A DNA stretch of 38,493 nt from a virus. Location of the stretch: positions 1 to 38,493 of the IMG/VR virus record IMGVR_UViG_3300032360_000024; one strand, 5' to 3'. Below are positions 1 to 7,003 of this stretch, one piece after another. The notes under the pieces were generated by a model. That model saw only the letters and a list, made by a program, of their open reading frames with translations. It had not been told where the DNA came from and did no database searches. Numbering within the stretch: position 1 is the first letter of the stretch; each line of letters opens with the position of its first letter. The translations under genes were made by a program, and so were the position numbers.

Positions 1-109
1 CGGGAGCCACGGGAGCCACGGGAGCAGCCTGCAGATTCATTCCAGCCTGTATAGCCATCTGCAGAAAGTCCGAGACGCTTATGGTGATGGTGTCTTGTGT
101 GTTCGTCAT
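1..109 (-). CDS. N-terminal part of a leftward gene that wraps round the window ends
   Basis: The reverse strand has an ATG at 109-107 with AAGGA about 10 bases upstream. It reads MTNTQDTITISVSDFLQMAI and then reaches the Pro-Val-Ala repeat. The first 34 bases of the window equal the last 34, and the frame here is identical to that of the leftward frame at 38493-38014. The two pieces are therefore one gene of about 184 residues on a circular molecule. This piece supplies the first ~36 residues, of which the last ~11 are duplicated in the right-hand piece. It is the first gene of the leftward module and starts next to the noncoding control region. Function unknown; see the entry at 38014-38493 for the C-terminal part. 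Confidence 0.8.
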   Translation of the reverse strand, partial: MTNTQDTITISVSDFLQMAIQAGMNLQAAPVAPVAP

Positions 110-132
110 TATTGTTTCATCCTTGTGTAGGT

Positions 133-163
133 GGCGCTCGTGCGCCTATGTGATGAAACCATC
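133..163 (-). promoter_or_regulatory. Leader hairpins upstream of the wrapped gene
   Basis: GGCGC (133-137), loop TCGT, GCGCC (142-146) form a perfect 5-bp hairpin. A second small one is GATG (152-155), AAAC, CATC (160-163). On the leftward strand they lie about 25-55 bases before the ATG at 109 and are followed by CACCTACACAAGGA, the same leader seen before genes at 35088, 36229 and 37293. This is the divergent-region member of the repeated leader family. Confidence 0.5.
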
Positions 164-186
164 ATAACACCGTTCACCATTACCGT

Positions 187-210
187 CGCCTGTCCATAGT
201 TTGTATGGGG
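187..210 (+). promoter_or_regulatory. Late motif copy 1 (GTCCAT ... TATGGGG)
   Basis: CGCCTGTCCATAG followed by TTTGTATGGGG resembles six other copies ahead of rightward genes. It is the most divergent copy in its left half. Possible rightward promoter; not proven. Confidence 0.35.
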
Positions 211-281
211 AAAGTCGGGGTCAATGTTAAATCATTACCCTACTGGCATGCGTCTTTCCATGGTATTTCACGATATCCCAC

Positions 282-345
282 GCTACAGAGGCACCCGATC
301 ACGCTACAGAGGGGAGGGAAGGCTACAGAGCGACAGAGCTACAGA
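282..345. repeat. Four direct repeats GCTACAGA (iteron-like)
   Basis: GCTACAGA occurs at 282-289, 303-310, 322-329 and 338-345, with start-to-start spacings of 21, 19 and 16 bases. Three copies continue with G (GCTACAGAG). Spacing near two helical turns in a noncoding region is typical of initiator-binding iterons. The core CTACAG is the complement of CTGTAG, the hexamer that is over-represented in the leftward genes. Initiator binding is inferred. Confidence 0.55.
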
Positions 346-367
346 CGCAACGCCCACAGACCTCGAT

Positions 368-393
368 GGGGGGGGTATAGGGGGGGGCGGGGG
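368..393 (+). other. G-run tract, potential G-quadruplex
   Basis: Runs of 8 G (368-375), 8 G (380-387) and 5 G (389-393) are separated by TATA and C. The next 20 bases alternate purine and pyrimidine (TGCGCGCGTGTG) and then become AT-rich (TATATATTA). The G-runs could fold as a quadruplex on the top strand and the following DNA could melt easily. The exact G counts are prone to sequencing error. Confidence 0.5.
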
Positions 394-498
394 TGCGCGC
401 GTGTGTATATATTACCTTGGATCTGCAGATTGTTTCAAATTTGATGAATGCTTGTCCGTTTCGTTGTCCGCTGCGCGTATGTTAGTGGTCGTTAACAT

Positions 499-522
499 GA
501 ACGCTGTCCATGTGATATTAGC
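499..522 (+). promoter_or_regulatory. Late motif copy 2 (GAACGCTGTCCA ... GATATTAG)
   Basis: GAACGCTGTCCA at 499-510 matches the left half of the late motif at 6097 and 14623 almost exactly. A TATTA-like box follows after four bases. It lies upstream of the tRNA-like element and terminase genes. Confidence 0.45.
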
Positions 523-637
523 TTCTCGCTTTGCAGCGGGGCCGCCCCCAGCGGACCCGCACCAGCGCAGGCTCGCTTGGGGGAAGTATGGCTCTCTTTT
601 TCTACGACGCTGGACTGTAGTAGCCGCTCTGGCATTC

Positions 638-658
638 GTGGCCCCTGAGGGGGGCCAC
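638..658. terminator. GC-rich hairpin, shared with 34305-34326
   Basis: GTGGCCCC (638-645) and GGGGCCAC (651-658) form a perfect 8-bp stem with loop TGAGG. It is preceded by ATTC and followed by TCATTAA. The hairpin at 34305-34326, read on the other strand, has the same flanks (ATTCG before, CTCATTAA after) with a compensated stem. There is no T-run, so a classical intrinsic terminator is only one possibility. Confidence 0.45.
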
Positions 659-691
659 TCATTAAAGCATTGTTTCTGGCGTTCTAACATC

Positions 692-765
692 GGGTGTGAA
701 GGTTGGCTTCGCTGCTCCTCCTACTGGGGGTGCGGGATACCTGGGTTCGATCCCCAGCACATCCA
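692..765 (+). tRNA. Degenerate tRNA-like element (best fit tRNA-Pro, GGG)
   Basis: GGGTGTG (692-698) pairs with CACATCC (758-764) as a 7-bp acceptor stem with one G-U pair, followed by discriminator A765. The T arm is canonical: CTGGG (741-745), loop TTCGATC, CCCAG (753-757). With U33 at 725 the anticodon is GGG with G37, as in tRNA-Pro; that anticodon stem (719-723 with 731-735) has one C-C mismatch. The D arm does not pair well and position 8 is A instead of U. No CCA is encoded. It may be a degraded phage tRNA, a tRNA mimic, or the remnant of a host tRNA-derived attachment site. Confidence 0.4.
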
Positions 766-807
766 CCCATCCTTCTAGCGGAGGGGCGTCTACGACCCCC
801 GACGCTG

Positions 808-826
808 TACGCTGTCCACGGTATGG
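808..826 (+). promoter_or_regulatory. Late motif copy 3, directly before terminase small subunit
   Basis: ACGCTGTCCACGG followed by TATGG ends inside the start codon region of the gene at 823. It shares GCTGTCCAC plus TATGG with other copies. If it is a promoter, the transcript would be nearly leaderless, which would fit the absence of a good ribosome binding site here. Confidence 0.35.
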
Positions 827-1302
827 ACATGGAAGCTGGAGAGACGCCATCTGATTATCATTGGTCTTACAATTCGGCGACGGGGGAGGAGGATCCTCCA
901 CCGATTGTGCTGACGTATTTGGAGAATTTGACTTCTCTGGAGCATGATCGTTTGTCTGATAAGGCGTGGGCTGCCGAGTTTGGGATTGCGGATCGGACGT
1001 TGCGGCGTTGGAAGAAGGATGAGCGGTTTCGGAAGCTGTGGACGAAGATGGCTGACAATTCGGTGTTGGGGCCTGACGCTATTTCGCCGATTTATCATGC
1101 TGCGTTGAAGATTGCTGCTGATCCTGATCATCCGAAGTGGGATGCTGCGTCGAAAATGATTTTGTCGTTGGCTGACAAGGTGCGGCCTCCGACTCTTCAG
1201 GTGAATGTGACTGCTGAGGATCGGTTTACTAACATGTCTGACGATCAGCTTCAGGCGTACCTGGCTCAGGGTAAGGACGTGTTGGAGATCGGCCCGTCGT
1301 GA
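823..1302 (+). CDS. terS: Terminase small subunit (probable)
   Basis: This 159-residue protein would recognise phage DNA and load it on the large subunit during packaging. Residues ~40-70 form a helix-turn-helix-like segment (LSDKAWAAEFGIADRTLRRW), as in many small terminases. The C-terminal half has short helices and an acidic tail. It lies immediately before the large subunit and its stop overlaps that gene's GTG start. The start is ATG 823, or ATG 829 two codons later; neither has a strong ribosome binding site, the nearest being GGAGG at 780-784, about 40 bases away. Family match is by HTH content, length and position, because small terminases diverge strongly. Confidence 0.7.
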   Translation: MDMEAGETPSDYHWSYNSATGEEDPPPIVLTYLENLTSLEHDRLSDKAWAAEFGIADRTLRRWKKDERFRKLWTKMADNSVLGPDAISPIYHAALKIAADPDHPKWDAASKMILSLADKVRPPTLQVNVTAEDRFTNMSDDQLQAYLAQGKDVLEIGPS

Positions 1303-2888
1303 GCTTGGGCGGCGATCAGGTCGAGTTGGCCCGTAGGGAGGCTGGTTGGCGTCGTGGCGCTGCGGATCCTCATTGGGTCGCTGAGCAGGCTTGGAAGATT
1401 CAGCATCCGTTGGGTGAGCGTCTGTTCACTCTTAGGGCTTCTCAGTCTGAGGCTCTTCAGCGTTGGTTGGATGGTGAGAACAGCATCACTCTTAAAGCGC
1501 GTCAAATTGGCTGGTCGACGTTGGTCGCGTTTTACGTGTTTTGGTTGGCGTTTTGGTTTCCGAACACTCGGATCATGTTGCTTTCTAAGGGTGAGCGTGA
1601 GGCTCAGGAGTTGTTGGGCAAGGTCAAGTTTGGGTTGGATCGGATCCCTGGGTGGCTTCAGGCCCGTGGGCCTCGGGTTCGTACTAGCAACTTGACGAAG
1701 ATTGAGTTGTCGAACGGGTCTGAGATTTTGTCGTTGCCGTCGGGCAATAACCCTGCCCGTGGGTTTACGGGTCGTTTGATTGTTGTTGATGAGTTCGCGT
1801 TTTTGGAGAACGCTGGCGAGGCTTGGGCTTCGATTGAGCCGACCGCCGATATTGGCGGTCAGCTCATCCTTCTCAGCACAGCGAATGGGTCTGGTAACAA
1901 GTTTGAGGATTTGTGGGTGCGTGCCCAGTCAGGCAAGTCTGTGTTCAAGCCAATGTTTTATGGCTGGGATTCGGTTTATGAACGCGACGAGGATTGGTAT
2001 AAGCAGAAGCAGTTTGATTTGCCTGAGTGGCAGCTTCATCAGGAATATCCGTCGAATCCGTCTCAGGCGTTTATTCGTTCTGGGATGATGGTGTTTAACG
2101 CTGAGTTGTTGGAAGAGTTGAATGCTGGGGCTAAGGAGCCGTTGTTGACGGTGAACCTTGAGGGGCCAGGCCCAGATTTTCCTCGGACGTTTGAGCCTGT
2201 GCCTAGTACGCCGTCGAATTCGTTTGTGCATGTTTGGGAAGAACCTGATGAGAGCACTTCTTACGTTATTGGTGCTGACGTTGCTGAAGGTTTGGCGCAT
2301 GGCGACTACAGTTCGGGGCATGTGGTGTCTGTGGGCGATGAGCCTCGGGTTGTTGCCGAGTGGCACGGCCACATTGAGGCTGATTTGTTTGCCTATGAGC
2401 TGTTCAAGTTGGGTACGTGGTACAACACGGCCCTGATTTTGCCTGAGGTTAACAATCACGGGTTGACGACGGTTACTGAGCTGCGAAAGTTGGGTTATCG
2501 CCGAATTTGGCGAAGGATGTCGTTGAATTCGGCTACTCGTAAACGTCAGATGGAATGGGGTTGGAAAACGACCAGGGTGACGAAGCCGTTGATGATCGAT
2601 GGTCTTCATCAGTGGATGAGGGTTCGTAGGTCGGCTGGTGTGCCGTCTGTTGCTGCTTGTGCAGAGTTGGCCCGTTTCACCCGTAACCATCGGGGCCAGA
2701 TGTCTGGATCTCCGCACGATGACCGCGTCATTTCGTTGGCGTTGGCAGTGCATGCGTTGGACTTTGCTTACTCTCCCGAATATCAGGAAGAAGTTGTTCA
2801 CCCGTACGGGTCGATGGGCTGGTACGAGGAACAGGTACAAAAAATGGACGGCGAAATGTCGTCTGACGAGGAATGGGTCATCCACTGA
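1299..2888 (+). CDS. terL: Terminase large subunit
   Basis: This 529-residue packaging motor combines an ATPase and a nuclease. The Walker A-like motif KARQIGWST is at ~66-74, Walker B IVVDE at ~161-165 and the coupling motif STANGSGN at ~193-200. The nuclease half has its first metal-binding Asp in IGADVAEG (~D327), an acidic residue in LPEVNNHG (~E383) and a C-terminal GSPHDDR with the last Asp. Length is normal for the family. The start is GTG 1299, overlapping the preceding TGA, with GGAG 12-15 bases upstream. The small subunit precedes it and the portal follows after two small genes, the standard packaging order. Confidence 0.95.
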   Translation: MSLGGDQVELARREAGWRRGAADPHWVAEQAWKIQHPLGERLFTLRASQSEALQRWLDGENSITLKARQIGWSTLVAFYVFWLAFWFPNTRIMLLSKGEREAQELLGKVKFGLDRIPGWLQARGPRVRTSNLTKIELSNGSEILSLPSGNNPARGFTGRLIVVDEFAFLENAGEAWASIEPTADIGGQLILLSTANGSGNKFEDLWVRAQSGKSVFKPMFYGWDSVYERDEDWYKQKQFDLPEWQLHQEYPSNPSQAFIRSGMMVFNAELLEELNAGAKEPLLTVNLEGPGPDFPRTFEPVPSTPSNSFVHVWEEPDESTSYVIGADVAEGLAHGDYSSGHVVSVGDEPRVVAEWHGHIEADLFAYELFKLGTWYNTALILPEVNNHGLTTVTELRKLGYRRIWRRMSLNSATRKRQMEWGWKTTRVTKPLMIDGLHQWMRVRRSAGVPSVAACAELARFTRNHRGQMSGSPHDDRVISLALAVHALDFAYSPEYQEEVVHPYGSMGWYEEQVQKMDGEMSSDEEWVIH

Positions 2889-2901
2889 CTTTGTAGAAGC
2901 C

Positions 2902-2920
2902 GAACACTGTCCACTAGGGG
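2902..2920 (+). promoter_or_regulatory. Late motif copy 4 (GAACACTGTCCACTAGGGG)
   Basis: This sits in the 66-base gap between the terminase and the small gene at 2955. It keeps GAACRCYGTCCAC and a TAGGGG box. Candidate rightward promoter. Confidence 0.45.
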
Positions 2921-2954
2921 CTTGAACGCATTCTTTTCCTGATTGGGAGTTCAA

Positions 2955-3197
2955 ATGGGTCCAGATAAACTTCAGTACGACAGCACTGGTGCTGGTGAGA
3001 TGGTGAAGTCACACAGTGGCGAAATCATGGGTGGCTTTGCGTCGCCTGGGGGTGGCTCGTCTACCCCTTCGTCGGCTTCTGGTGACGTTGTCGCTCCTGG
3101 CAACCAACACGCTGGTTCTGACGTACGCACTATCACTGGCGCAAGCGGTGGGGCCATTGGTGGTTTCGCCTCTCCTGGCGGCAGCCAGGAAGTCTGA
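2955..3197 (+). CDS. Small Gly/Ser-rich protein of unknown function
   Basis: An 80-residue protein starting at ATG 2955, six bases after the binding site GGGAG; an in-frame TTG at 2943 is less likely. It contains two copies of an eight-residue motif, GGFASPGG, at ~26-33 and ~69-76, with Gly, Ser, Thr and Ala between. There are no Cys residues and no membrane segment. Low-complexity proteins at this position between terminase and portal may be minor head components or packaging accessories, but nothing in the sequence proves this. It probably shares a transcript with the gene at 3210. Confidence 0.6.
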   Translation: MGPDKLQYDSTGAGEMVKSHSGEIMGGFASPGGGSSTPSSASGDVVAPGNQHAGSDVRTITGASGGAIGGFASPGGSQEV

Positions 3198-3209
3198 TAC
3201 GTTTGCCTG

Positions 3210-3554
3210 ATGGGCATCCGTACCGCCAGCGCTGAAGAACCAACTCCCACAGTGTGGGACTTGTCTTACGAGCCGTGCCCTTGTGGGGGCACGGCCCAAC
3301 GCTTTTTTCATGAGACAAGAACGTTTTACCCCGTGCCATGCGAAGGCGAAGCCACAGGGCAACGTGTTTCGTGGGAATGCAAGATGAAACACCACCATAA
3401 AGAATTTGCTCAAGGGCGCGACCCTGTCGGCAAAGGTGGAACCCCGTTCCGTGTTTCGGCTGCTGAAGGCTGGACACAATTTGGGGCGATGAAAGAATCA
3501 CAAGACCACGCCCGCTCTGAAGGCGTAGATCTTCAGCGCTCTTCCCGTTCGTAG
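3210..3554 (+). CDS. Hypothetical protein with Cys pairs
   Basis: A 114-residue protein of unknown function. CPCGG (~23-27), a Cys in VPCEG (~44) and a Cys in SWECK (~57) could bind zinc as a small zinc ribbon. The rest is polar and Lys/His-rich (KMKHHHKE). The start is ATG 3210; AGGAAG lies about 20 bases upstream, so the start is uncertain. The stop is eight bases before the portal start, so the two are probably co-translated. A head-assembly or packaging accessory role is inferred from position only. Confidence 0.6.
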   Translation: MGIRTASAEEPTPTVWDLSYEPCPCGGTAQRFFHETRTFYPVPCEGEATGQRVSWECKMKHHHKEFAQGRDPVGKGGTPFRVSAAEGWTQFGAMKESQDHARSEGVDLQRSSRS

Positions 3555-3562
3555 GAGAAACC

Positions 3563-5410
3563 ATGCCTGTATTTGGGCGGAAGCCACCACACAAGCCGCA
3601 GGCAGAACTTTTGTCCTACTACGGGGGCGAACTTGAACGTTCTCGTTCTTGGCGAGAATCCGAGGGTTACGACGCCCTGTGGACCGACATGGTCAACATC
3701 TACAAAGGCGACTCAATCATTCCTGGCGGCGGTTCGGCTGATGATCGCATAGCGATCAATCAGGCGTTCTCAACGATCAATGTGATTTATCCTGCGATTT
3801 CGGTTTCTCGGCCAGAGATCACAGTGCAGGCAAATCGGTCTGACATGGAATCCCGTGCCGTGTTTGTTCAGGCAATGGTTAACCACCAGTGGGAGCGTTA
3901 CCGCTTTCAGGAGCCGTTCCGTCGCGCCGTTAAAGATTCGCTTCTTGTAGGTCACGGCTGGTGCAAGATGCTTTGGTCTTATGAGGAGACTGAGAAAGAT
4001 CTGACCGAAGAAGAGTTTGCTGTTCGGTTCCAGTCGGCTTTGCAAAACGAAACTGCTATAGCTGCTGAAGAAGAACGTGACATGGTCACGGACGAAGAGT
4101 TAGCGACGCAGATCATGTCGCAATCAAAGCAAACGCTGGTTGATCGTCCCGTTATGGAACGCATCTCCGTTCACGACATGTTTGTTAACCCTGAGGCTAC
4201 GTCGTTGGAAGATGCCCGTTGGGTAGCTCAACGCATCGTGCGTCATATCGATGATGTTCACAATGACCCTGCCTATTCAAGGAAAGCGCGAGAATCGGTT
4301 CAAGCAGGGCTTCTACTCTCCGATTCGCAGCACAAGACGGCAGAAGAAAGCTACAAATCGAAGGAACTAGTCGAAGTTTTCGAGTTCTACGATTTGCATC
4401 GCAAAACGATGTCGACCTTTGCTACGGGTGCCCGAGAGTACCTGATTCGTCCTCGGGCGATGCCGTACGCTTTCGGTCACCCGTTCGAACAGCTCCGCAA
4501 CTACGAGATCCCCGACCATTTCTATCCGATGGGAGATTTGGAATCGGTTGCTCCTCTCATCAAGGAACTATCTAAGACTCGTTCCGAGATGATGAACCAT
4601 CGTGCCCGTTACGCACGCAAATACATTGCACGCAAGTCGGCTATCAACAAGGCAGACCTGTCGAAGATTGCATCAAAACGTGACGGTGAAGTGATCTTCA
4701 TCGAAGATGACAACGTCCCACTAAACGACGTTATTCAGCCTGTGAATCAGGTTTCGATGGACCCTGGCCTGTATAACTGGTCGCAGTTGATCACACAAGA
4801 CATCGAGGACATTTCGGGAGTTTCCGAGTTCATGCGTGGCGGCGGCGGTCAGATCCGCCGTACCGCCACAGAAGCATCGTTGATGCAAGATGCTGCGAAC
4901 GTTAGAACTGCTGAGAAACTGGACCGTGTAGAAACGTTTATAGCTCAGCTCGCTACCAAACTTCTCCAAATCAACCAGCAATACGTGACAGGGCAGCAGG
5001 CCGCTAAGATCGTTGGCCGAGACGGTGCCGCTTTGTGGGTGCCGTACACCCGAGAAGACATCAAAGGCCAATACGATTTCCGTGTCGAGGGCGGTTCGAC
5101 CGTTCCGAAGAACGAAACATTCCGACGCCAGTCGGCGCTCGGAATGTTGCAGGCAATGACCCCGTTCATTCAGTCTGGGCAGGTCAACGTTCAGGAACTG
5201 ATGCGGGTCGTTCTCCGAGACGGGTTCAACATCAAGAACCCTGAGAAGTTCCTGCAACAGCCGCAGCAGCAAGATCCGATGGCTCAACAGGGCGGAATGC
5301 CTGGTCAGCAAGCTTTGAGCGCAGGCGGCGGCGGAAGCGGAGCTGACGCTCCGCAGCTTGAGCCAGCTCAGCAAGCAGAAGCTGACGCTGCCGCTCAACT
5401 AGGCTTATGA
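3563..5410 (+). CDS. Portal protein
   Basis: This 615-residue protein should form the dodecameric ring at the capsid vertex through which DNA enters and leaves. The start is ATG 3563 after AGGAGAA. The N-terminal part (residues ~30-150) has the aromatic and polar pattern of podovirus-type portals, including an early segment KGDSIIPGG and the phrase INVIYPAISVSRPEI. A long helical stem and crown follow. The last ~60 residues are rich in Gln, Gly and Ala, a common flexible portal tail. It follows the terminase and precedes amidase, scaffold and capsid genes. Assignment rests on position, size and overall pattern. Confidence 0.85.
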   Translation: MPVFGRKPPHKPQAELLSYYGGELERSRSWRESEGYDALWTDMVNIYKGDSIIPGGGSADDRIAINQAFSTINVIYPAISVSRPEITVQANRSDMESRAVFVQAMVNHQWERYRFQEPFRRAVKDSLLVGHGWCKMLWSYEETEKDLTEEEFAVRFQSALQNETAIAAEEERDMVTDEELATQIMSQSKQTLVDRPVMERISVHDMFVNPEATSLEDARWVAQRIVRHIDDVHNDPAYSRKARESVQAGLLLSDSQHKTAEESYKSKELVEVFEFYDLHRKTMSTFATGAREYLIRPRAMPYAFGHPFEQLRNYEIPDHFYPMGDLESVAPLIKELSKTRSEMMNHRARYARKYIARKSAINKADLSKIASKRDGEVIFIEDDNVPLNDVIQPVNQVSMDPGLYNWSQLITQDIEDISGVSEFMRGGGGQIRRTATEASLMQDAANVRTAEKLDRVETFIAQLATKLLQINQQYVTGQQAAKIVGRDGAALWVPYTREDIKGQYDFRVEGGSTVPKNETFRRQSALGMLQAMTPFIQSGQVNVQELMRVVLRDGFNIKNPEKFLQQPQQQDPMAQQGGMPGQQALSAGGGGSGADAPQLEPAQQAEADAAAQLGL

Positions 5411-5411
5411 G

Positions 5412-6098
5412 ATGAAGATCGTTCCCTTTAACCGCTGGACGGGTGAAGGCCAATGGTGGCCCACGGTTCGGCTCAAAGGCGTGATGAGCGGCATCATTGT
5501 TCACCATTCGGTGACAAAACCCACGGCTAACGCTGCGGCTGACGCTCGCAAAGTTGAAGAAATCATTTACCAACGCAGATTCAAATCTCGTTTCTCGATG
5601 ATTGCCTATAGCTGGCTGATTCACCCCAACGGCCAGATCTTTGAAGGTCGCGGCCATCTGTGGCGCAACGGAGCAAACACAAACAAGAAAAAAGGGTCGC
5701 TGAGTAATAGCAACACTGTTTCGGTTTGCATGATCGGCGATTACCGCACCGACGAAATCACAGATGCTCAACGCTCAGCGTTCTGGTGGCTAGTGCAGCA
5801 CCTCCAGCAGACAGCGACAGTTAAACCAGATGCTGGGGTGTTCCCCCATTCTGATCTCGCCTGGACCGAATGTCCATCAAACGCTATGGACGGGCTGAAT
5901 CGGCCACTTCCCGAGGAGGAAGACGACGACATGATTACCTGTATCGACAAGTTGACAAACGACGCATGGGTTTGTTCGGGCACCAAAGCCCGACCGCTTA
6001 ACGATGTGGCTCAGTGGCTGGCAACGTGGGAAGGCCCGATACGTCGGGCGAACAACATGAAGCATGTCATTGATGACCTGTACGAAGTCACTTCCTGA
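5412..6098 (+). CDS. N-acetylmuramoyl-L-alanine amidase (T7 lysozyme/PGRP type)
   Basis: This 228-residue enzyme would cut the amide bond between N-acetylmuramic acid and L-alanine in peptidoglycan. The zinc ligands of the Amidase_2 family are visible: GIIVHHS (H31 or H32), H146 in FPHSDLAWTECP and C154. The eight-residue H-to-C spacing is the same as in T7 lysozyme. The tyrosine is in IAYSWLI (Y66) and the core strand is NTVSVCMIGDY. About 70 residues follow the catalytic domain and may bind the wall or a partner. There is no signal peptide, so release needs a holin, unless it acts as a virion lysin. It starts two bases after the portal stop, an unusual place among head genes. Confidence 0.9.
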   Translation: MKIVPFNRWTGEGQWWPTVRLKGVMSGIIVHHSVTKPTANAAADARKVEEIIYQRRFKSRFSMIAYSWLIHPNGQIFEGRGHLWRNGANTNKKKGSLSNSNTVSVCMIGDYRTDEITDAQRSAFWWLVQHLQQTATVKPDAGVFPHSDLAWTECPSNAMDGLNRPLPEEEDDDMITCIDKLTNDAWVCSGTKARPLNDVAQWLATWEGPIRRANNMKHVIDDLYEVTS

Positions 6099-6121
6099 AC
6101 GCCGTCTAGGCATAATGTAGG
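6097..6121 (+). promoter_or_regulatory. Late motif copy 5, before scaffold and capsid
   Basis: GAACGCCGTC begins inside the amidase stop region and is followed by CATAAT and GTAGG. It starts one base before the amidase stop ends and ~60 bases before the scaffold GTG. CATAAT also resembles a bacterial -10 box. A small CCCAA/TTGGG hairpin (6127-6139) lies in the predicted leader. Confidence 0.45.
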
Positions 6122-6157
6122 AGCAACCCAACATTTGGGACTCTTAAGGAGCAATCC

Positions 6158-6961
6158 GTGAATCAGACCGAAAGTGGACTCCCAACTGGAGCACCCGCCT
6201 CAAGTCAGCAGCAGCAGAATTCAGAAATCTCCCTACCTGACGGTTCGGTGATCAGTCTGGAAGAAGCAGCACAAGGCTATATGCGTCAAAGGGATTACAC
6301 CCAAAAAACGCAAGACTTAGCCAACCAGCGTCGTATCGCCCAAAGAGGAGTTGATCTTCTTCAGGCGCTCGACAACGATCCCAAAGCAACCGTTGATCTG
6401 ATTGCAGAGACTTACAAAGTTCATGTTCCGCAGGCGTCAGCGCCTGCGGCAGCTACGAACGAGTGGGGCGAAACAATCGAGGCTTCTACGCAGGACACCG
6501 CAGAGGTGGCTGCTTTGAAGTCTGAGGTTCAGCAACTTCGGGGGACTGTCGGGAATGTGGCACAACAGCAGCAGCGTTCTGTTTTGATGAACGAAATCGC
6601 TGAGGTTCAAGCTCGTTATGGTGATTTTGATCAGGATGTTATTCTTCGGCATATGCAGGCGAATGATATTCCAACGGTCGAGATGGCTTATCGGGATTTG
6701 AACTGGGCGTCTGCACAGGAAGCGGTGTCTACACAGCGCGAACTGGAGCAGGAGCAGCAGCGGGTTCTGGATGAGAAACGTGGAATGCAGGGTGTTGTGG
6801 CAGCGGGTGCTGGAATCCCTGGAATGAATACAGACACTGGTCCGAAAGAATACAGTGCCTCGTCCCAGGGTTCATGGCGAGATTCTCTCGCCGAGGCTTT
6901 CCGAGATTCGATGTCAGAACGTGGCTTTTCGAATGTTGGAGATCCTTTGCTGAACGGCTGA
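6158..6961 (+). CDS. Capsid scaffolding protein (probable)
   Basis: A 267-residue, highly charged and Gln-rich protein just before the major capsid gene. The start is GTG 6158 after AAGGAGC. Residues ~30-60 read ISLEEAAQGYMRQRDYTQKT, a pattern common in phage scaffolds and scaffold-like head proteins. Residues ~125-150 and ~170-210 are predicted coiled coil with many Glu and Gln. The C-terminus is basic to mixed and could contact the shell. It would organise procapsid assembly and then leave. No protease motif is visible. Assignment rests on composition and position. Confidence 0.75.
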   Translation: MNQTESGLPTGAPASSQQQQNSEISLPDGSVISLEEAAQGYMRQRDYTQKTQDLANQRRIAQRGVDLLQALDNDPKATVDLIAETYKVHVPQASAPAAATNEWGETIEASTQDTAEVAALKSEVQQLRGTVGNVAQQQQRSVLMNEIAEVQARYGDFDQDVILRHMQANDIPTVEMAYRDLNWASAQEAVSTQRELEQEQQRVLDEKRGMQGVVAAGAGIPGMNTDTGPKEYSASSQGSWRDSLAEAFRDSMSERGFSNVGDPLLNG

Positions 6962-7003
6962 CGTTTGGCTGATCCCATCCCATCTACTCCTTAGGAGTCA
7001 ATC

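Larger units (their letters stand above)
110..822. other. 713-bp noncoding control region, candidate replication origin
   Basis: No convincing gene lies here. The open frames present have low-complexity translations and no ribosome binding sites. The stretch separates the leftward gene starting at 109 from the rightward late genes starting at 823, so it must hold divergent transcription signals. It contains four GCTACAGA direct repeats (282-345), long G-runs (368-393) followed by an alternating purine-pyrimidine then AT-rich run (394-413), a perfect 8-bp hairpin (638-658), a tRNA-like fold (692-765) and three copies of the putative late promoter motif. Repeats, G-rich and AT-rich DNA together are typical of origins; the assignment is inference. 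Confidence 0.55.

Noticed and set aside
743-768. Attachment site (attP) from a tRNA 3' end
   Set aside because: No integrase or excisionase is encoded, and the 5' acceptor strand is also present, so a whole tRNA-like fold is the better reading. Kept only as an alternative.
205-778. Rightward open frames in the noncoding region
   Set aside because: Low-complexity translations crossing the G-runs and tRNA-like element, with no ribosome binding site.
1929-2954. 341-residue leftward frame over the terminase
   Set aside because: Antisense shadow with biased composition and no domain.
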